From Streptomyces lunaelactis (GTDB lineage Bacteria; Actinomycetota; Actinomycetes; Streptomycetales; Streptomycetaceae): DNA of 64,000 nt. The notes beneath the pieces are model-generated. The model saw nothing but the letters and a program-made list of their open reading frames with translations, ran no database searches and was not told where the DNA came from. The stretch covers positions 124,001 through 188,000 of the forward strand of contig NZ_CP026304.1 in the NCBI RefSeq assembly GCF_003054555.1. The letters run 5' to 3'. The position numbers and the translations under genes are program-made. This document shows positions 1 through 9,059 of the stretch, in pieces (within the stretch, counting starts at the first letter, position 1; each line of letters opens with the position of its first letter).

Positions 1-80
1 GTGTCCGCTACTGAGGTGATCCCCGTGGTGTGGACACACCTGACAATGGATCTTGATGGTCCAGGAAGGTGTAGATCTAC

Positions 81-389
81 GTGGCAAGGCCCTCGAAGTA
101 CAGTCCGGAGTTCCGGTCCGACGCGATCGCGTTGTGGCGGGCTTCGGCCGGCAGGCGGACGTTCAAGGACGTCGCGGCCGATCTGAACGTCAACCCGGAA
201 ACGCTCCGTACCTGGGTGCGTGACGCCGACGGCCGCCCGGCCTCCGCCGCCGCGTCGCAGGGCACTGAGGGCGCGCTGGCCCGGCTGCGCGTGGAGAATG
301 CCCGACTGGCCAAGGCGGAGAAGGAATGGCAGCTGGAACGCGAGATCCTGCGCCGGGGAGCGGCGTATTTCGCCCGGGAGATGAAGTGA
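81..389 (+). CDS. IS3-family transposase OrfA
   Basis: This 102-residue protein is the DNA-binding half of an IS3-family transposase. Its N-terminal half is a helix-turn-helix of the transposase_8 type (KYSPEFRSDAIAL, then NPETLRTWV), followed by a leucine-zipper-like stretch (residues about 65-92, LRVENARLAKAEKEWQLE) used for dimerisation. It starts with GTG. OrfB begins near position 386 in the -1 frame, as is usual for IS3 elements, where programmed -1 frameshifting makes the OrfAB transposase. The partner is truncated, so this copy cannot move by itself. Confidence 0.85.
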   Translation: MARPSKYSPEFRSDAIALWRASAGRRTFKDVAADLNVNPETLRTWVRDADGRPASAAASQGTEGALARLRVENARLAKAEKEWQLEREILRRGAAYFAREMK

Positions 390-602
390 AGGCCGCCGCT
401 TGGGACTTCATCTCCGCCCACGCCGAGAGGTTCGGCATCAAGCGAATATGCCGGGTACTGGAAGTCTCCCGCTCGGGCTACTACCGGTGGATTGCCGGCG
501 CCGGCGCGCGGAACGAGCGGCAGGCCGCGGAGGACGCCCTGGTCGAGGAGATCCGCGGGATCCACACCGAACACCGCGGGAACTACGGATACGCGAAGTC
601 AC
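386..602 (+). pseudogene. IS3-family transposase OrfB, 3'-truncated
   Basis: This is the first ~70 codons of OrfB (AAWDFISAHAERFGIKRICR, then SRSGYYRWIAG and EEIRGIHTEHRGNYGYAK). They match the helix-turn-helix part before the rve integrase core of IS3 OrfB. The similarity stops at about position 602, just before the stop codon of the convergent sigma-factor gene, so the whole DDE catalytic domain is missing. The junction marks a deletion or recombination between the IS and its neighbour. Confidence 0.8.
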
Positions 603-610
603 AGTTTCGC

Positions 611-1834
611 TCAGCGCGAAGCTCGGCCACCGAGCCTGAGGAAGTCCCGCTCGGCGTCCGTCGGCGCCAGGGCGGCCGCACGCTCATAGGCGGCCGCGGC
701 CTCGCTGTTCCGGCCCAGTCGTTGAAGCAGATCAGCTCGCGTGGCGTGGAACGGGTGGTAATTGTCCAGGTCCAACTCGTCCACCAGAGCCAGCGCGGCG
801 CAGGGGCCCTGCACCTCACCGATGGCGATGGCGATGGCGCGGTTGAGGGCCACGACCGGTGTGGGAGCGACCGCGAGCAACTGGTCGTACAGGGCGACGA
901 TCTGCGACCAGTCGGTCTGCTCGAAGGTCGCGGCGTCCGCATGTACGGCGTTGATGGCGGCCTGGAGCTGATACGGACCGGGTCGGTCGCGGCGAAGGCA
1001 CCGGCGGACGATCGCTTGGCCCTCCTCGATCAGGGCCCCATCCCATAGCCTGCGGTCCTGCTCGCCAAGCAGCACCAGGGAGCCGTCGGGCCGCCTGCGC
1101 GAGGCGCGACGGGACTCGGTCAGGAGCAACAGCGCCAGCAGGCCGTCCACCTCCGGCTCGTCGGGCATGAGCGTCGCCAGGATCCGTGCCAGCCGGATCG
1201 CCTCCGAGCACAGACCCCTTTCGGCCGGGCCCGTCAGTTCGGCGTTGTAGACGAGGTAGACCACGGCCAGCACAGGCGGCAGGCGGTCGGGCAGCTCGTG
1301 ATCCTCCGGCACGCGATAGGGGATCCGGGCGGCCTTGATCTTGTGCTTGGCACGCACCAGACGTTGCGCCATCGTCGCTTCGGCCACCAGGAAGGATCGT
1401 GCGACCTCCACGGTCGACAGGCCGCCGAGCAGTCGGAGGGTGAGAGCCACCTGTGCTTCCGTGGAGAGCGCCGGGTGGCAGCAGGTAAAGATGAGGCGAA
1501 GCCGGTCGTCCAGCACGGGCCCCGCCTCCTCGGACATGCCGCAATCGTCGTAGCCGCCGGGCGCGAGCACCGCTGCCTCGCTGAGCAGTTCCCGTTCACG
1601 CGATTCGCGGCGCAGCCGGTCGATGGCACGCCTGCGGGCGGTCGTCGTGATCCAGCCGCCCGGGTTGGGCGGCAGGCCACTGCCCGGCCAGGTGCGCAGG
1701 GCGACGGCGAACGCCTCCTGCACCGCATCCTCGGCGACGTCGATATCGCCGAAGACGCGGATCAGGGCAGCCACAGATCGGCCGGATTCCTCGCGGAAGA
1801 TCCGGCCGGCCGCGGCCTCGTCGATGACCGGCAA
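611..1834 (-). CDS. ECF RNA polymerase sigma factor, ECF42-like (DGPF-linked)
   Basis: This 407-residue sigma factor is much longer than a normal ECF (~180). Region 2 lies at about residues 10-75 (DVAEDAVQEAFAVALRTWP), region 4 at about 115-170 (QVALTLRLLGGLSTVEVARS), and a long helical TPR-like C-terminal extension covers about residues 180-400 (VALNRAIAIAIGEVQGP; AAAAYERAAALAPTDAERDF). That architecture is typical of the ECF42 group, whose genes sit beside DGPF/YCII-domain proteins, as here. I chose the TTG start at 1834: a GGGAG lies seven bases upstream, and no ATG or GTG lies between there and the stop of the upstream partner. No anti-sigma gene is adjacent. In this group the C-terminal extension is thought to replace it. 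Confidence 0.85.
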   Translation of the reverse strand: MPVIDEAAAGRIFREESGRSVAALIRVFGDIDVAEDAVQEAFAVALRTWPGSGLPPNPGGWITTTARRRAIDRLRRESRERELLSEAAVLAPGGYDDCGMSEEAGPVLDDRLRLIFTCCHPALSTEAQVALTLRLLGGLSTVEVARSFLVAEATMAQRLVRAKHKIKAARIPYRVPEDHELPDRLPPVLAVVYLVYNAELTGPAERGLCSEAIRLARILATLMPDEPEVDGLLALLLLTESRRASRRRPDGSLVLLGEQDRRLWDGALIEEGQAIVRRCLRRDRPGPYQLQAAINAVHADAATFEQTDWSQIVALYDQLLAVAPTPVVALNRAIAIAIGEVQGPCAALALVDELDLDNYHPFHATRADLLQRLGRNSEAAAAYERAAALAPTDAERDFLRLGGRASR

Positions 1835-1848
1835 GGTCAGTCTCCCGG

Positions 1849-2208
1849 CTACGCCGCGAAGCCCGCGAAGGGACGGACCTCGATCGGCGCGTTGATGGCC
1901 TCGGTGACCTTCGACGCCCAGGCGACCGCGGCGTCGAGGTCCTCGGCCTCGATGATGTAGAAGCCGCCGAGGTGTTCCCTCGACTCCGCGAAGGGGCCGT
2001 CCGTGGTCAGCACCTTGCCGTCGGACATGCGCACGACGGTGGCAGTGTCGGGTGCGTGCAGGCGGCCGGAGAAAACCCAGGCGCCGAGCGACTTCATCTC
2101 CTGCTCGATGATGCCGACCTGCTTGTGGGACTGCTGCATCTCCTCGTCGGTCATCGGGGGGCGGGCCTCGCCCTCGACGCTGTGGACGGACAACAGGTAG
2201 TGCGTCAT
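1849..2208 (-). CDS. YCII-related / DGPF-domain protein
   Basis: This 119-residue protein has the YCII-like ferredoxin fold typical of ECF42 partners: MTHYLLSVH at the start, the signature TDGPFAESREHLGGFYIIEA (residues about 72-91), then a second alpha-beta unit. It lies directly upstream of the sigma-factor gene, 14 bases from the chosen TTG start, so the two are probably one operon. Family knowledge suggests these proteins act in the same stress-linked regulatory circuit. A specific reaction is not known. Confidence 0.85.
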   Translation of the reverse strand: MTHYLLSVHSVEGEARPPMTDEEMQQSHKQVGIIEQEMKSLGAWVFSGRLHAPDTATVVRMSDGKVLTTDGPFAESREHLGGFYIIEAEDLDAAVAWASKVTEAINAPIEVRPFAGFAA

Positions 2209-2492
2209 GGTGATGCTCCTCGTGATGGGCAGGCACTTCCTGCCTCACCCCACTACGAACGGGCCTCGCCCGCATCGACACGTAGATCCGAGAAAAGCTC
2301 GTGCCACCCAAGAAAAGGTCGTGCTCCAAGCCTGCACTGGTCCGGCGAATCACCCAACCCGGTCAGCGTTCATGGTCACCGGATTGGGTGGCTAGTGCTG
2401 CACCGCGTTGATTGGTTGAGGGTGTGCGTCCGGTGATGGGGGTTACCACCCGCTTCGGTGGGACCGTCGACAGGGCGTATCTGAGCTGAGGA

Positions 2493-2681
2493 TCAGGTGT
2501 CGTACAGGCCGTTCCAGGGGTGATAGAAGCCGAGACGGTCGGGGGAGAACTCGGCCCAGTCATCCCGCTCAGCGCCCTCGACGCAATCGCCGTGGCACTC
2601 GAGGGCCAGGCCGTGAAGGGACCCCGCCAACACCTGGAACGGTTTGATGGCGATGTCGCCGCCCCACGTGCTGTGGGCGCA
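2493..2681 (-). pseudogene. C-terminal remnant of an unidentified protein
   Basis: About 60 codons ending in a TGA read as a well-formed protein tail (STWGGDIAIKPFQVLAGSLH ... HPWNGLYDT), with balanced hydrophobic and acidic residues unlike random GC-rich frames. Upstream the frame turns into low-quality arginine/threonine-rich sequence, so only a C-terminal piece seems to remain. I cannot name the family. The rest of 2209-2799 shows no convincing gene. Confidence 0.3.
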
Positions 2682-2799
2682 TCGTTGGCTGATCGGGGTT
2701 CGGGTAGGGCGACGCCCGTGGCGTGCGGCAGTTCCCGTGGCCGGATCTGACAGAAACTGGTCATTGCGGCCGCAGTGACAGGCGGGGAACCATGGCGGC

Positions 2800-3852
2800 A
2801 TGCCCGCATCACGCAGAGTCGTCATCGTCGCCTTTCCCGGCGTGGAACTCCTGGATGTCACCGGTCCGGCCGAGGTCTTCTCCGTCGCCTCGGGCATCGC
2901 CGGGGCAGACCGTCCCGGCTACCGGGTGGAGATCGCGGCGACTCGGGCCGGCGAACTGCCCACCTCCAGTGGGGTCCGACTGGTGGCCGACGTGGCCCTG
3001 GAGGAGGTGGGCGGGCAGGTGGACACCCTGCTCGTGTCGGGTGCGATCAACCTGGTCGACGGTGGCGTCGAACCGGTGACCGACGCTGCTGTCGTCGAGT
3101 GGCTGCGTACGGCGGCCCCCCAGGCCCGCCGGACCGCCTCGGTCTGCGCGGGTGCGCATCTGCTGGCCGCGGCGGGGCTCCTGGACGGACTGTCTGCCAC
3201 CACGCACTGGCTCACCGCCGAGCGGCTCGCCGCCGATTACCCGCAGATCGCCGTCGACCCGGATCCGATCTTCATCCGGGCCGGGCAGGTGTGGACCTGT
3301 GCGGGTGTCACCTCGGGGATGGACATGGCCCTGGCCATGGTCGCCGAGGACCATGGCCAGGCTCTGGCGCTCGCCACCGCCCGCATGATGGTCATGTACG
3401 TGAAACGTTCCGGCGGGCAGAGCCAGTTCAGCGTGCCGCTCTCTATCCACGCACCCTCGGGCGACCGGATCGATGAGCTACGCCTGTGGATCGCCGACCA
3501 TCCCGCCGATGACCTGTCGATCGAGACACTCGCCGAGCGGATGCACCTGAGCGTGCGCCACCTCGCCCGGCTGTTCCGGCAGCGCACCGGAAGCACGCCC
3601 GCCTCGTACATCGAAGCGGTCCGGGTGGAGACCGCGCGCCGCCTCCTGGAAGAGACCGACCGCAGTCTGCCCGATGTGGCAACCGCGAGCGGCCTCGGCT
3701 CCGTGGAGACCCTGCACCGGGCCTTCCGGCGGCGGCTCGTCACCACTCCGGCCGAATACCGGCGCCGCTTCCGGTCCCCGCCCGCTGCCGACACCGTCGG
3801 CGCGTTCCCTGACGGCCCTCTCCCCCTGCCCGACCAGATCCCGGCCCCATGA
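2800..3852 (+). CDS. GlxA-family transcriptional regulator (DJ-1/PfpI domain + AraC DNA-binding domain)
   Basis: This 350-residue regulator has an N-terminal class-I glutamine-amidotransferase-like (DJ-1/PfpI) domain, about residues 6-190, with FPGVELLDVTGPAEVF at the start and the nucleophile-elbow-like SVCAGAHLLAAAGLLDG. Two AraC-type helix-turn-helix motifs follow (about 225-320: LSIETLAERMHLSVRHLARL and LPDVATASGLGSVETLHRAF). Such proteins normally control catabolic or stress operons. The stop overlaps the next start (ATGA), so it is translationally coupled to the HD-domain gene, which may be its target together with the metallo-hydrolase. Confidence 0.9.
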   Translation: MPASRRVVIVAFPGVELLDVTGPAEVFSVASGIAGADRPGYRVEIAATRAGELPTSSGVRLVADVALEEVGGQVDTLLVSGAINLVDGGVEPVTDAAVVEWLRTAAPQARRTASVCAGAHLLAAAGLLDGLSATTHWLTAERLAADYPQIAVDPDPIFIRAGQVWTCAGVTSGMDMALAMVAEDHGQALALATARMMVMYVKRSGGQSQFSVPLSIHAPSGDRIDELRLWIADHPADDLSIETLAERMHLSVRHLARLFRQRTGSTPASYIEAVRVETARRLLEETDRSLPDVATASGLGSVETLHRAFRRRLVTTPAEYRRRFRSPPAADTVGAFPDGPLPLPDQIPAP

Positions 3853-4463
3853 CCCGCAGAGAGAGTCCCATGCCGCTGTCCTCGTTCCCCGACTCGCCGC
3901 TCGCCCGCGCCGCCGACCAGATGCTGTGCGCCGCGAGCCCCCCGACGCTGGTGGCCCACTGTCACCGCACCTACCGTTTCGGTTCGGCCTTCCTCGAGGG
4001 ACAACGGCGCGCCTTCGACGCCGAGGCGCTGTTCATCGCCTCGGCCCTGCACGATCTGGCACTCACCGAGGCGTATGACGACCCCCAGACCCCGTTCGAG
4101 CTGCACGGAGCCCGGCTGGCCGAGCAGGAGTTGCACTCCCGCGGAGCCCGGCCCGATCTGGTCGGACTGGTCCGGGACGCGATCGCCCTGCACATGGAAA
4201 TCACCACTGCCGACGACCCCCGGCCGGAGGTGGCCGCGGTCCACCTGGGCGCCGCAGCGGACGTCATGGGGTTGCGCCTGGACCAGCTGCCGCCCGGCCT
4301 CCTCACCGACGTGCTCGAACTCCACCCCCGCCAGGGGTTCGCCGCTTTCGTGACCGACGCAGTACGCCGGCAGGCGGCTGCCAAGCCAGACTCGCGGATC
4401 GCCCTGCTGATCCGGCACGCCGGTTTCCTGGACCTGATCGCTGCCGCACCGTTCGAGGACTGA
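3849..4463 (+). CDS. HD domain-containing hydrolase-like protein
   Basis: This 204-residue protein belongs to the HD metal-dependent hydrolase superfamily. The metal-binding pattern is visible: an early His in VAHCHRTYRFG (about residue 36), the HD pair in ASALHDLAL (about 63-71), and a later His in DAIALHMEI. It resembles the cyanamide-hydratase-like HD subgroup, but the substrate cannot be set from sequence. Its start overlaps the stop of the GlxA-type regulator by four bases, so the two are co-translated. Confidence 0.75.
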   Translation: MTRRESPMPLSSFPDSPLARAADQMLCAASPPTLVAHCHRTYRFGSAFLEGQRRAFDAEALFIASALHDLALTEAYDDPQTPFELHGARLAEQELHSRGARPDLVGLVRDAIALHMEITTADDPRPEVAAVHLGAAADVMGLRLDQLPPGLLTDVLELHPRQGFAAFVTDAVRRQAAAKPDSRIALLIRHAGFLDLIAAAPFED

Positions 4464-4614
4464 ACGCACCACAGGCGACTGACGGATCACTCCGTCGATC
4501 CTCGACACGACCGGGCCGTACCGGGTGCCGGGGCCGGGCGGCGCGCCGGACTTTCGCGCGCCTCGACCCACAGAAGCCACGCCCGAGCCGAGGCGGAGGC
4601 ACTTTGGAGGAACC

Positions 4615-5400
4615 ATGTCCCATACGAAGATCATTGCCATGCCCGTCCTGGGAAAGCACGCGATCAATACGTACCTGGTGCTGGGCCGACGCGCTGTCAT
4701 CGTCGACGCGGGGACACCGGGAAACGGCCGCAGGATCTACGACCAGGTAGCCCAGCACGGAGTGGATCCCCAGGACATCGCTCTGATCGTTCTGACGCAC
4801 GGTCACATCGACCACTTCGGCTCCGCGACCGAACTGCACCGGCTCACCGGTGCGCCGGTCGCGGGCCATGTCGCCGACCTCGGCCCGTACAGCACCGGCC
4901 GTTCCCGCCGGCCGTACCTGCCGACCGGGACGATGGGACGCCTGATGAACAGAAGCAAAGCCATGCACGTCACCGTGGAACGAGTCGAACCCGATGTGCT
5001 CGTACGGGGAGAGATGAGTCTGTCCGACTACGGAGTCGAGGCTCGCATCATGCCCACTCCGGGGCACACCGCCGGCTCGGTGTCCGTCCTCACCGACGCA
5101 GGCGACCTCGTCGCCGGCGACCTGGTGGCCAACTCCTTCATGGGCCTCATCACCGGCAGGCCCGCCAACCCGCCCTTCCACGACGACCCGCTGCGCAACC
5201 TGGCCAGCCTGCGCGAGATGCTCGCGCTGAAGCCGACCAGACTGCACGTGGGCCACGGCACGGCGCTCGATCCCGACCGGGTGCGCCAGTGGGCGGACAG
5301 AGAAGAACACCGACTGCGCAAACTGGCGGCGAAGGGCCGCCTGCCTCGGCGAACAGAGCCCGCGAGTTCCCACACGGAGCCCACGACCGGAGCACGATGA
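4615..5400 (+). CDS. MBL-fold metallo-hydrolase
   Basis: This 261-residue protein has the metallo-beta-lactamase fold. The zinc motif HxHxDH is intact as LTHGHIDHFG (about residues 60-69), with the later ligands in TPGHTAGSV (His about 149), VAGDLVANS (Asp) and HVGHGT (His near 210). I chose the ATG at 4615 because a strong TTTGGAGG lies six bases upstream. The gene sits 151 bases after the HD-domain gene on the same strand, probably in the same transcription unit or under its own promoter. It may be a thioesterase, glyoxalase II-like or lactonase enzyme. Confidence 0.9.
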   Translation: MSHTKIIAMPVLGKHAINTYLVLGRRAVIVDAGTPGNGRRIYDQVAQHGVDPQDIALIVLTHGHIDHFGSATELHRLTGAPVAGHVADLGPYSTGRSRRPYLPTGTMGRLMNRSKAMHVTVERVEPDVLVRGEMSLSDYGVEARIMPTPGHTAGSVSVLTDAGDLVAGDLVANSFMGLITGRPANPPFHDDPLRNLASLREMLALKPTRLHVGHGTALDPDRVRQWADREEHRLRKLAAKGRLPRRTEPASSHTEPTTGAR

Positions 5401-5424
5401 GGCCCGTCGCTCCCCGGCCTTCTA

Positions 5425-5701
5425 CGACTGATCGCTCTGCCAGTCAGGTAGAAGCGTCCTGGTGGCCGTCGCTTGGCGAGGTCGATGGCGAAGCCCCAGG
5501 TGTGCATGACCCGGCGAAGCGCAGACGGCCCAACGGCAGGCTCTGCCCGCTGGGCAACGTCCCCGCGACGTCGGCAAATCCGGCCCGAAAGCGCACGTCG
5601 ACACGGGTCAGCTGCGGCCAGCGCGAGCGGGCGTGCTCGTTCAGGCGCTGGCGCAGGTGGTGCGGCATCGACTCCGGCGGGTTCTTCAGCATGGCGCCCA
5701 T
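5425..5701 (-). pseudogene. Conserved Streptomyces-type hypothetical protein, frameshifted
   Basis: The frame starts convincingly (MGAMLKNPPESMPHHLRQRL, then RWPQLTRVDVRFRAGFADVA and SLPLGRLRFAGS). After FAGS the reading moves to the next frame (HTWGFAIDLA) and then back (DGHQDAST), so there are at least two single-base shifts. I recognise the pattern as a short conserved hypothetical protein common in Streptomyces, often near mobile DNA. No function is known. It is probably dead here. Confidence 0.6.
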
Positions 5702-5766
5702 CGGGCCTGCTCCCGCCGGCGTCCGTCATGATCCACTCCTGTCGGTGGGGCGCAGGGGTGGTCGGG

Positions 5767-5880
5767 ATGGCGCGGGCGCAAGCGATGCAGGTGGTGCTGG
5801 GAAAGGAGGTGCGCGCGAAGCTGGAACGAACGGCCTCCTCGGCCCGGACCGAGGTCCGGGCAGCACTGCCGTGGCGGCCG
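5767..5880 (+). pseudogene. IS630-family transposase, N-terminal fragment
   Basis: About 38 codons (MQVVLGKEVRAKLERTASSA then RTEVRAAL) match the start of IS630-type transposases, just before the helix-turn-helix. The continuation is lost after position ~5880, where sequence from the convergent cupredoxin remnant begins. Only the 5' scar of an insertion is left. Confidence 0.55.
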
Positions 5881-5884
5881 CAGA

Positions 5885-6240
5885 GCCCAGGGAGGTCCTC
5901 CAGCTCATCGTCGACGAGCAGGCCGCACGAGAAACGCGGCGTCCCGGACTTGCGGTGCCCAGGTCGACCTCGGTATCACCGTTGCGCTCGACGGTCTTTT
6001 TGGACCTTCGGGGATGGTGAACGCCCGGGCGCAGCCGCCCGAGTCCTTGCCGCGCAGCACCAGCGTGGTGGGCACGCCGGACTTCGCGGTGAACTCAGTG
6101 GCACGTAGAAGTCCGACACGGTCAGGGTGACGACCTGCTTCCCGGACGCGCCGATACGCACCGGGGCATCGGCCGGCGCTGTGGGCCAACTCGCATTTGG
6201 AGCACCTGAACGCACCGCCCCCACTGAATCGAGGGTCAGG
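5885..6240 (-). pseudogene. Cupredoxin-like protein remnant (multiple frameshifts)
   Basis: Reading the minus strand through three frames gives one cupredoxin-like domain: ASGKQVVTLTVSDFYVP, then TEFTAKSGVPTTLVLRGKDS and GGCARAFTIP, then KTVERNGDTEVDLGT, and finally a piece with RFSCG, the usual copper-ligand Cys region. At least two frameshifts separate these parts. It directly follows the small membrane protein of the molybdoenzyme operon, so it was probably the operon's electron carrier or copper-binding partner. The inactivation fits the IS30 insertion further upstream in the same operon. Confidence 0.6.
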
Positions 6241-6751
6241 GTGCGGATTTCCGGTTCGGCTCCGGCGCCCCCTTCGCCGGGCGGGAATTCCACATGTGGG
6301 CCAGCAGCAGGAGAGCGGAGAGGCCGAACAGTACGGCGGTGATCAGTAGCCAGCGGCCGAGAAACACGTCGTCGGGAAGGCCGGTGTACGCGGTGAAGAT
6401 TTCCACCTGTCCCAGGATCAGGGGAAAGTAGGTCAGGAGCAGGACACCGGACAGGAAGACCGGCACCCGGACGTAGTTGATCCATCCCCGCATCGGCGGG
6501 TTGCCGTCGCCCTGAGCGGCAGGTTCTGAGGGGCGGCCAAGGACGGTCTGGGCGGCGCGGTCGGTGAGCGTATAGAGGGGGAGCAGGACCAGGTCGTGCA
6601 GGAGAGCTGCTCCGACGAACCACACCACGACCATCCACGGTTGGTCCCCGTCCAGCAGCCGGATTCCCGCATACCCGGTCAGGGCAAAGGAGCACAGCAC
6701 CAGCAGCAGGTGCAGGGGCGAGGCCCCGTAGCGCGCCCGGAAACCACTCAT
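6236..6751 (-). CDS. Membrane protein of a molybdoenzyme operon
   Basis: This 171-residue protein has four clear hydrophobic segments (LHLLLVLCSFALTGYAGI; WMVVVWFVGAALLHDLVLL; VFLSGVLLLTYFPLIL; LLITAVLFGLSALLLLAH). Its ATG overlaps the TGA of the upstream sulfite-oxidase-like gene (ATGA at 6748-6751), so they were translated together. It likely anchors or serves the molybdopterin enzyme or the cupredoxin encoded next. It carries no recognised catalytic motif. With its operon neighbours broken it may no longer have a role. Confidence 0.7.
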   Translation of the reverse strand: MSGFRARYGASPLHLLLVLCSFALTGYAGIRLLDGDQPWMVVVWFVGAALLHDLVLLPLYTLTDRAAQTVLGRPSEPAAQGDGNPPMRGWINYVRVPVFLSGVLLLTYFPLILGQVEIFTAYTGLPDDVFLGRWLLITAVLFGLSALLLLAHMWNSRPAKGAPEPNRKSAP

Positions 6752-7829
6752 GCGCCCTCCCCGAAGGTCAGCCGGGTGACCCATTTGGTGTTGTGGACAC
6801 CTGGGTTGGCCGGAACGATGACCCGAGCCGGGTACCCGTGATCCGGCGACAGGACGGCTCCGTTGACGCGCAGCGCCAGCAGCGAGCGCGCGTCGCGGAC
6901 CTGGTTGTCGCGCAGCATGGCCGAACGGAAGGCCCCACTGCGCTGGGCGGATTCGACGAACACACCCGGCGCTCGGTCCGCGAAACCGACGACTGCGGCC
7001 AGATCGGCCAGCCGCACCCCGCTCCACTCCTGGTCGTCGGTGGACCACCCCTCCACGCAGGCGATGGGCAGCGCCGCACTCTGTTGCGGCAACGCCAGCA
7101 CCTGCTCGCGGGTGAAAATCCTTTCGCGGCCCCCACCCCGTACGACTAGCCGCCAGCCGGGCCCGATGTCGCGGGCACGGATTCCCACACCCGCCGCGGT
7201 CTTGTTGATCTGGAACCCGTTCGGACCCGGCCCGGGTTCCTGGCCGTGCGGAGCCAGCAGGGCAGTGGATCTGAGGGAACCGCCGATGCTCTGCCCGGCC
7301 GTCACCGCGAGCAGTACCAGGGAGCCCGCACCCACCATGCCCAGAGCACCCCGACGCGACATCGTCGGCGGGGCCGGGTTCGGGGTCACCAACCCCGTCT
7401 CGTCCGCCGGTGCTCCCTGCGTGCGGCCGGCCGGCGTCCGCAGCTCGTCACGGAGGCCCCCGCTGCGCAGTGTCCGGATCACCAGGGGAATACGGAAGGC
7501 GATATGCACGACGAAGGCGCCGATGAACAGCCAGGCCCCGTAGAAATGCAGGACGTAGAAGGAGCCGGGAAAGATGTAGTCCAGCTGGACATTGAGCACA
7601 CCAGTGGCGAACTCGAACAACACCCCGCCCACGAGCAGCAGCAGCGACAGCCGTTCGAGCGCCTGACTGAGTGACCTCACAGGCGGCCAGGCGAACAGCC
7701 GGGGAATCACCGACCACAGCTTCGCCAGCAACACCGGGATCAGCACGATGCCGAGCGTGACATGCACGCCCTGGTTGAGGCGGAACAGCCAGTACGGATC
7801 GGTTGGCCAGGCGAACAGATAGAAGCCCC
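6748..7829 (-). pseudogene. Sulfite oxidase-like molybdopterin oxidoreductase, 3' part (split by IS30)
   Basis: This is the larger, C-terminal portion of a membrane-anchored molybdopterin oxidoreductase. It carries the end of a cytochrome b561-like membrane region (VTLGIVLIPVLLAKLW; FYVLHFYGAWLFIGAFVVHI), a cytoplasm/exterior linker with a twin-arginine-like SRRGALGMVG, and the catalytic domain with the molybdenum-ligand Cys in LPIACVEGWSTDD and a typical end (HGYPARVIVPANPGVHNTKW). The coding sequence continues upstream of 7767 without a proper start (FYLFAWPTDPYWLF) into the IS30 left end. The 5' part is at 9060-9562, so the gene is interrupted. Confidence 0.85.
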
Positions 7830-9059
7830 TTGAGTTCTATCGGTGGTTGCGAACGCTCCGGAAGGAGAGTGTCCGCATGCCGAGGTACGCCCCCAACAGA
7901 GTGCCGACCGCGGTGAAGAAGAGGTACTTCGAGCTGCTACACCAGGGATACCGAGGTGCGGCTGCCGCCCGCTATGTCGGGGTGTCCACGAGCTGCGGCT
8001 CGCTGTGGTTCATCGATGCTGGAAGCATGATCGTTCCTGACCCCGGCCCGATATCGCCGCGCTTCCTCACCCAAGACGACCGCATCGCGATCGCCGACGG
8101 CCTGCACACCGGCCAGAGCGTGAAGCGGATCGCTGCCTCGATCGGGAAGAGCTTCCAGAGCGTCTACCGGGAAATCAAGCGGAACAGCAAGCCGGACGGC
8201 CGCTACAACCCCTGGTGGGCGCACAATCAGGCCCTCCTACGACGTAAGCGTCCCAAGGAAGAGAAGATCCGGGCCGGCGAGCAGCTGCGAACGTTCGTGC
8301 GCGAGAAGCTCACTGAGAAGTGGTCACCGCAGCAGATCTCGCGCCACCTGGCCCGCGAGCACGCCCACGACACATCGACGCGGGCATGCCCGGAGACGAT
8401 CTACCGGGCCCTGTTCGCCGGCCTCCTCGGCCGTCGCGACGCCAAGCTCCGTACCGGCCGAACCCGACGCAAGAAGCAGCGTCGCGGCGTGCCCACCCTG
8501 AACAAGATCAAGAACATGACGCTGATCCACCAGCGCCCCGTCGAGGTCAACGACCGTAAATCTCCCGGGCATTGGGAAGGCGACCTCATCATCGGCCGCG
8601 GACAGGGCTCGGCGATCGGCACCCTGGTCGAGCGCACCACCCGCTACGTCCAACTGATCCATCTGCCCGGCGGCTGGAAGGCCCCGCAGGTCCGCAACGC
8701 GCTGATTGCCCAGACCGCACACATCCCGCCCCAGATGAGGAGAACCCTCACCTGGGACCAGGGACGCGAACTGACGCTCCACCAGGACATCGAGGCCCTC
8801 ACCGGCTTCCGGATCTACTTCTGCGACCCTCACTCGCCCTGGCAGCGCGGCACCAACGAGAACATGAACGGTCTGCTGCGGCAGTACTTTCCCAAGGGCA
8901 CCGACCTGTCCGTCCACACCGCACAAGATCTTCGCGCCGTCGCCCGCCAACTCAACCGCCGACCTCGCATCGTCCTCGGGGACAAGACCCCGGTCGAGGC
9001 CATGAGAGACTGCCTTACAGGCCCATTGACCAGGTGATTCGCAACCATTGATGGAAACC
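7830..9059 (+). mobile_element. IS30-family insertion sequence inside the molybdoenzyme gene
   Basis: The element is about 1.23 kb with imperfect inverted ends: TTCTATCGGTGGTTGCGAA on the left (from about 7834) and, read on the other strand, TTCCATCAATGGTTGCGAA on the right (to about 9056), 16 of 19 matching. GCCCC occurs directly outside both ends (7825-7829 and 9060-9064) and may be the target duplication. The transposase frame is intact, so this could be a recent insertion. Confidence 0.85.
7877..9037 (+). CDS. IS30-family transposase
   Basis: This 386-residue transposase has an N-terminal helix-turn-helix region (IADGLHTGQSVKRIAASIGK) and the IS30 DDE core: Asp in HWEGDLIIGRG, Asp in RTLTWDQGREL, and Glu in WQRGTNENMNGLLRQYFPKG. 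I chose the ATG at 7877 because AAGGAG lies about nine bases before it. An in-frame start at 7847 also exists. The full catalytic set and family-typical length suggest it is active. It lies opposite to the gene it interrupts. Confidence 0.9.
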   Translation: MPRYAPNRVPTAVKKRYFELLHQGYRGAAAARYVGVSTSCGSLWFIDAGSMIVPDPGPISPRFLTQDDRIAIADGLHTGQSVKRIAASIGKSFQSVYREIKRNSKPDGRYNPWWAHNQALLRRKRPKEEKIRAGEQLRTFVREKLTEKWSPQQISRHLAREHAHDTSTRACPETIYRALFAGLLGRRDAKLRTGRTRRKKQRRGVPTLNKIKNMTLIHQRPVEVNDRKSPGHWEGDLIIGRGQGSAIGTLVERTTRYVQLIHLPGGWKAPQVRNALIAQTAHIPPQMRRTLTWDQGRELTLHQDIEALTGFRIYFCDPHSPWQRGTNENMNGLLRQYFPKGTDLSVHTAQDLRAVARQLNRRPRIVLGDKTPVEAMRDCLTGPLTR

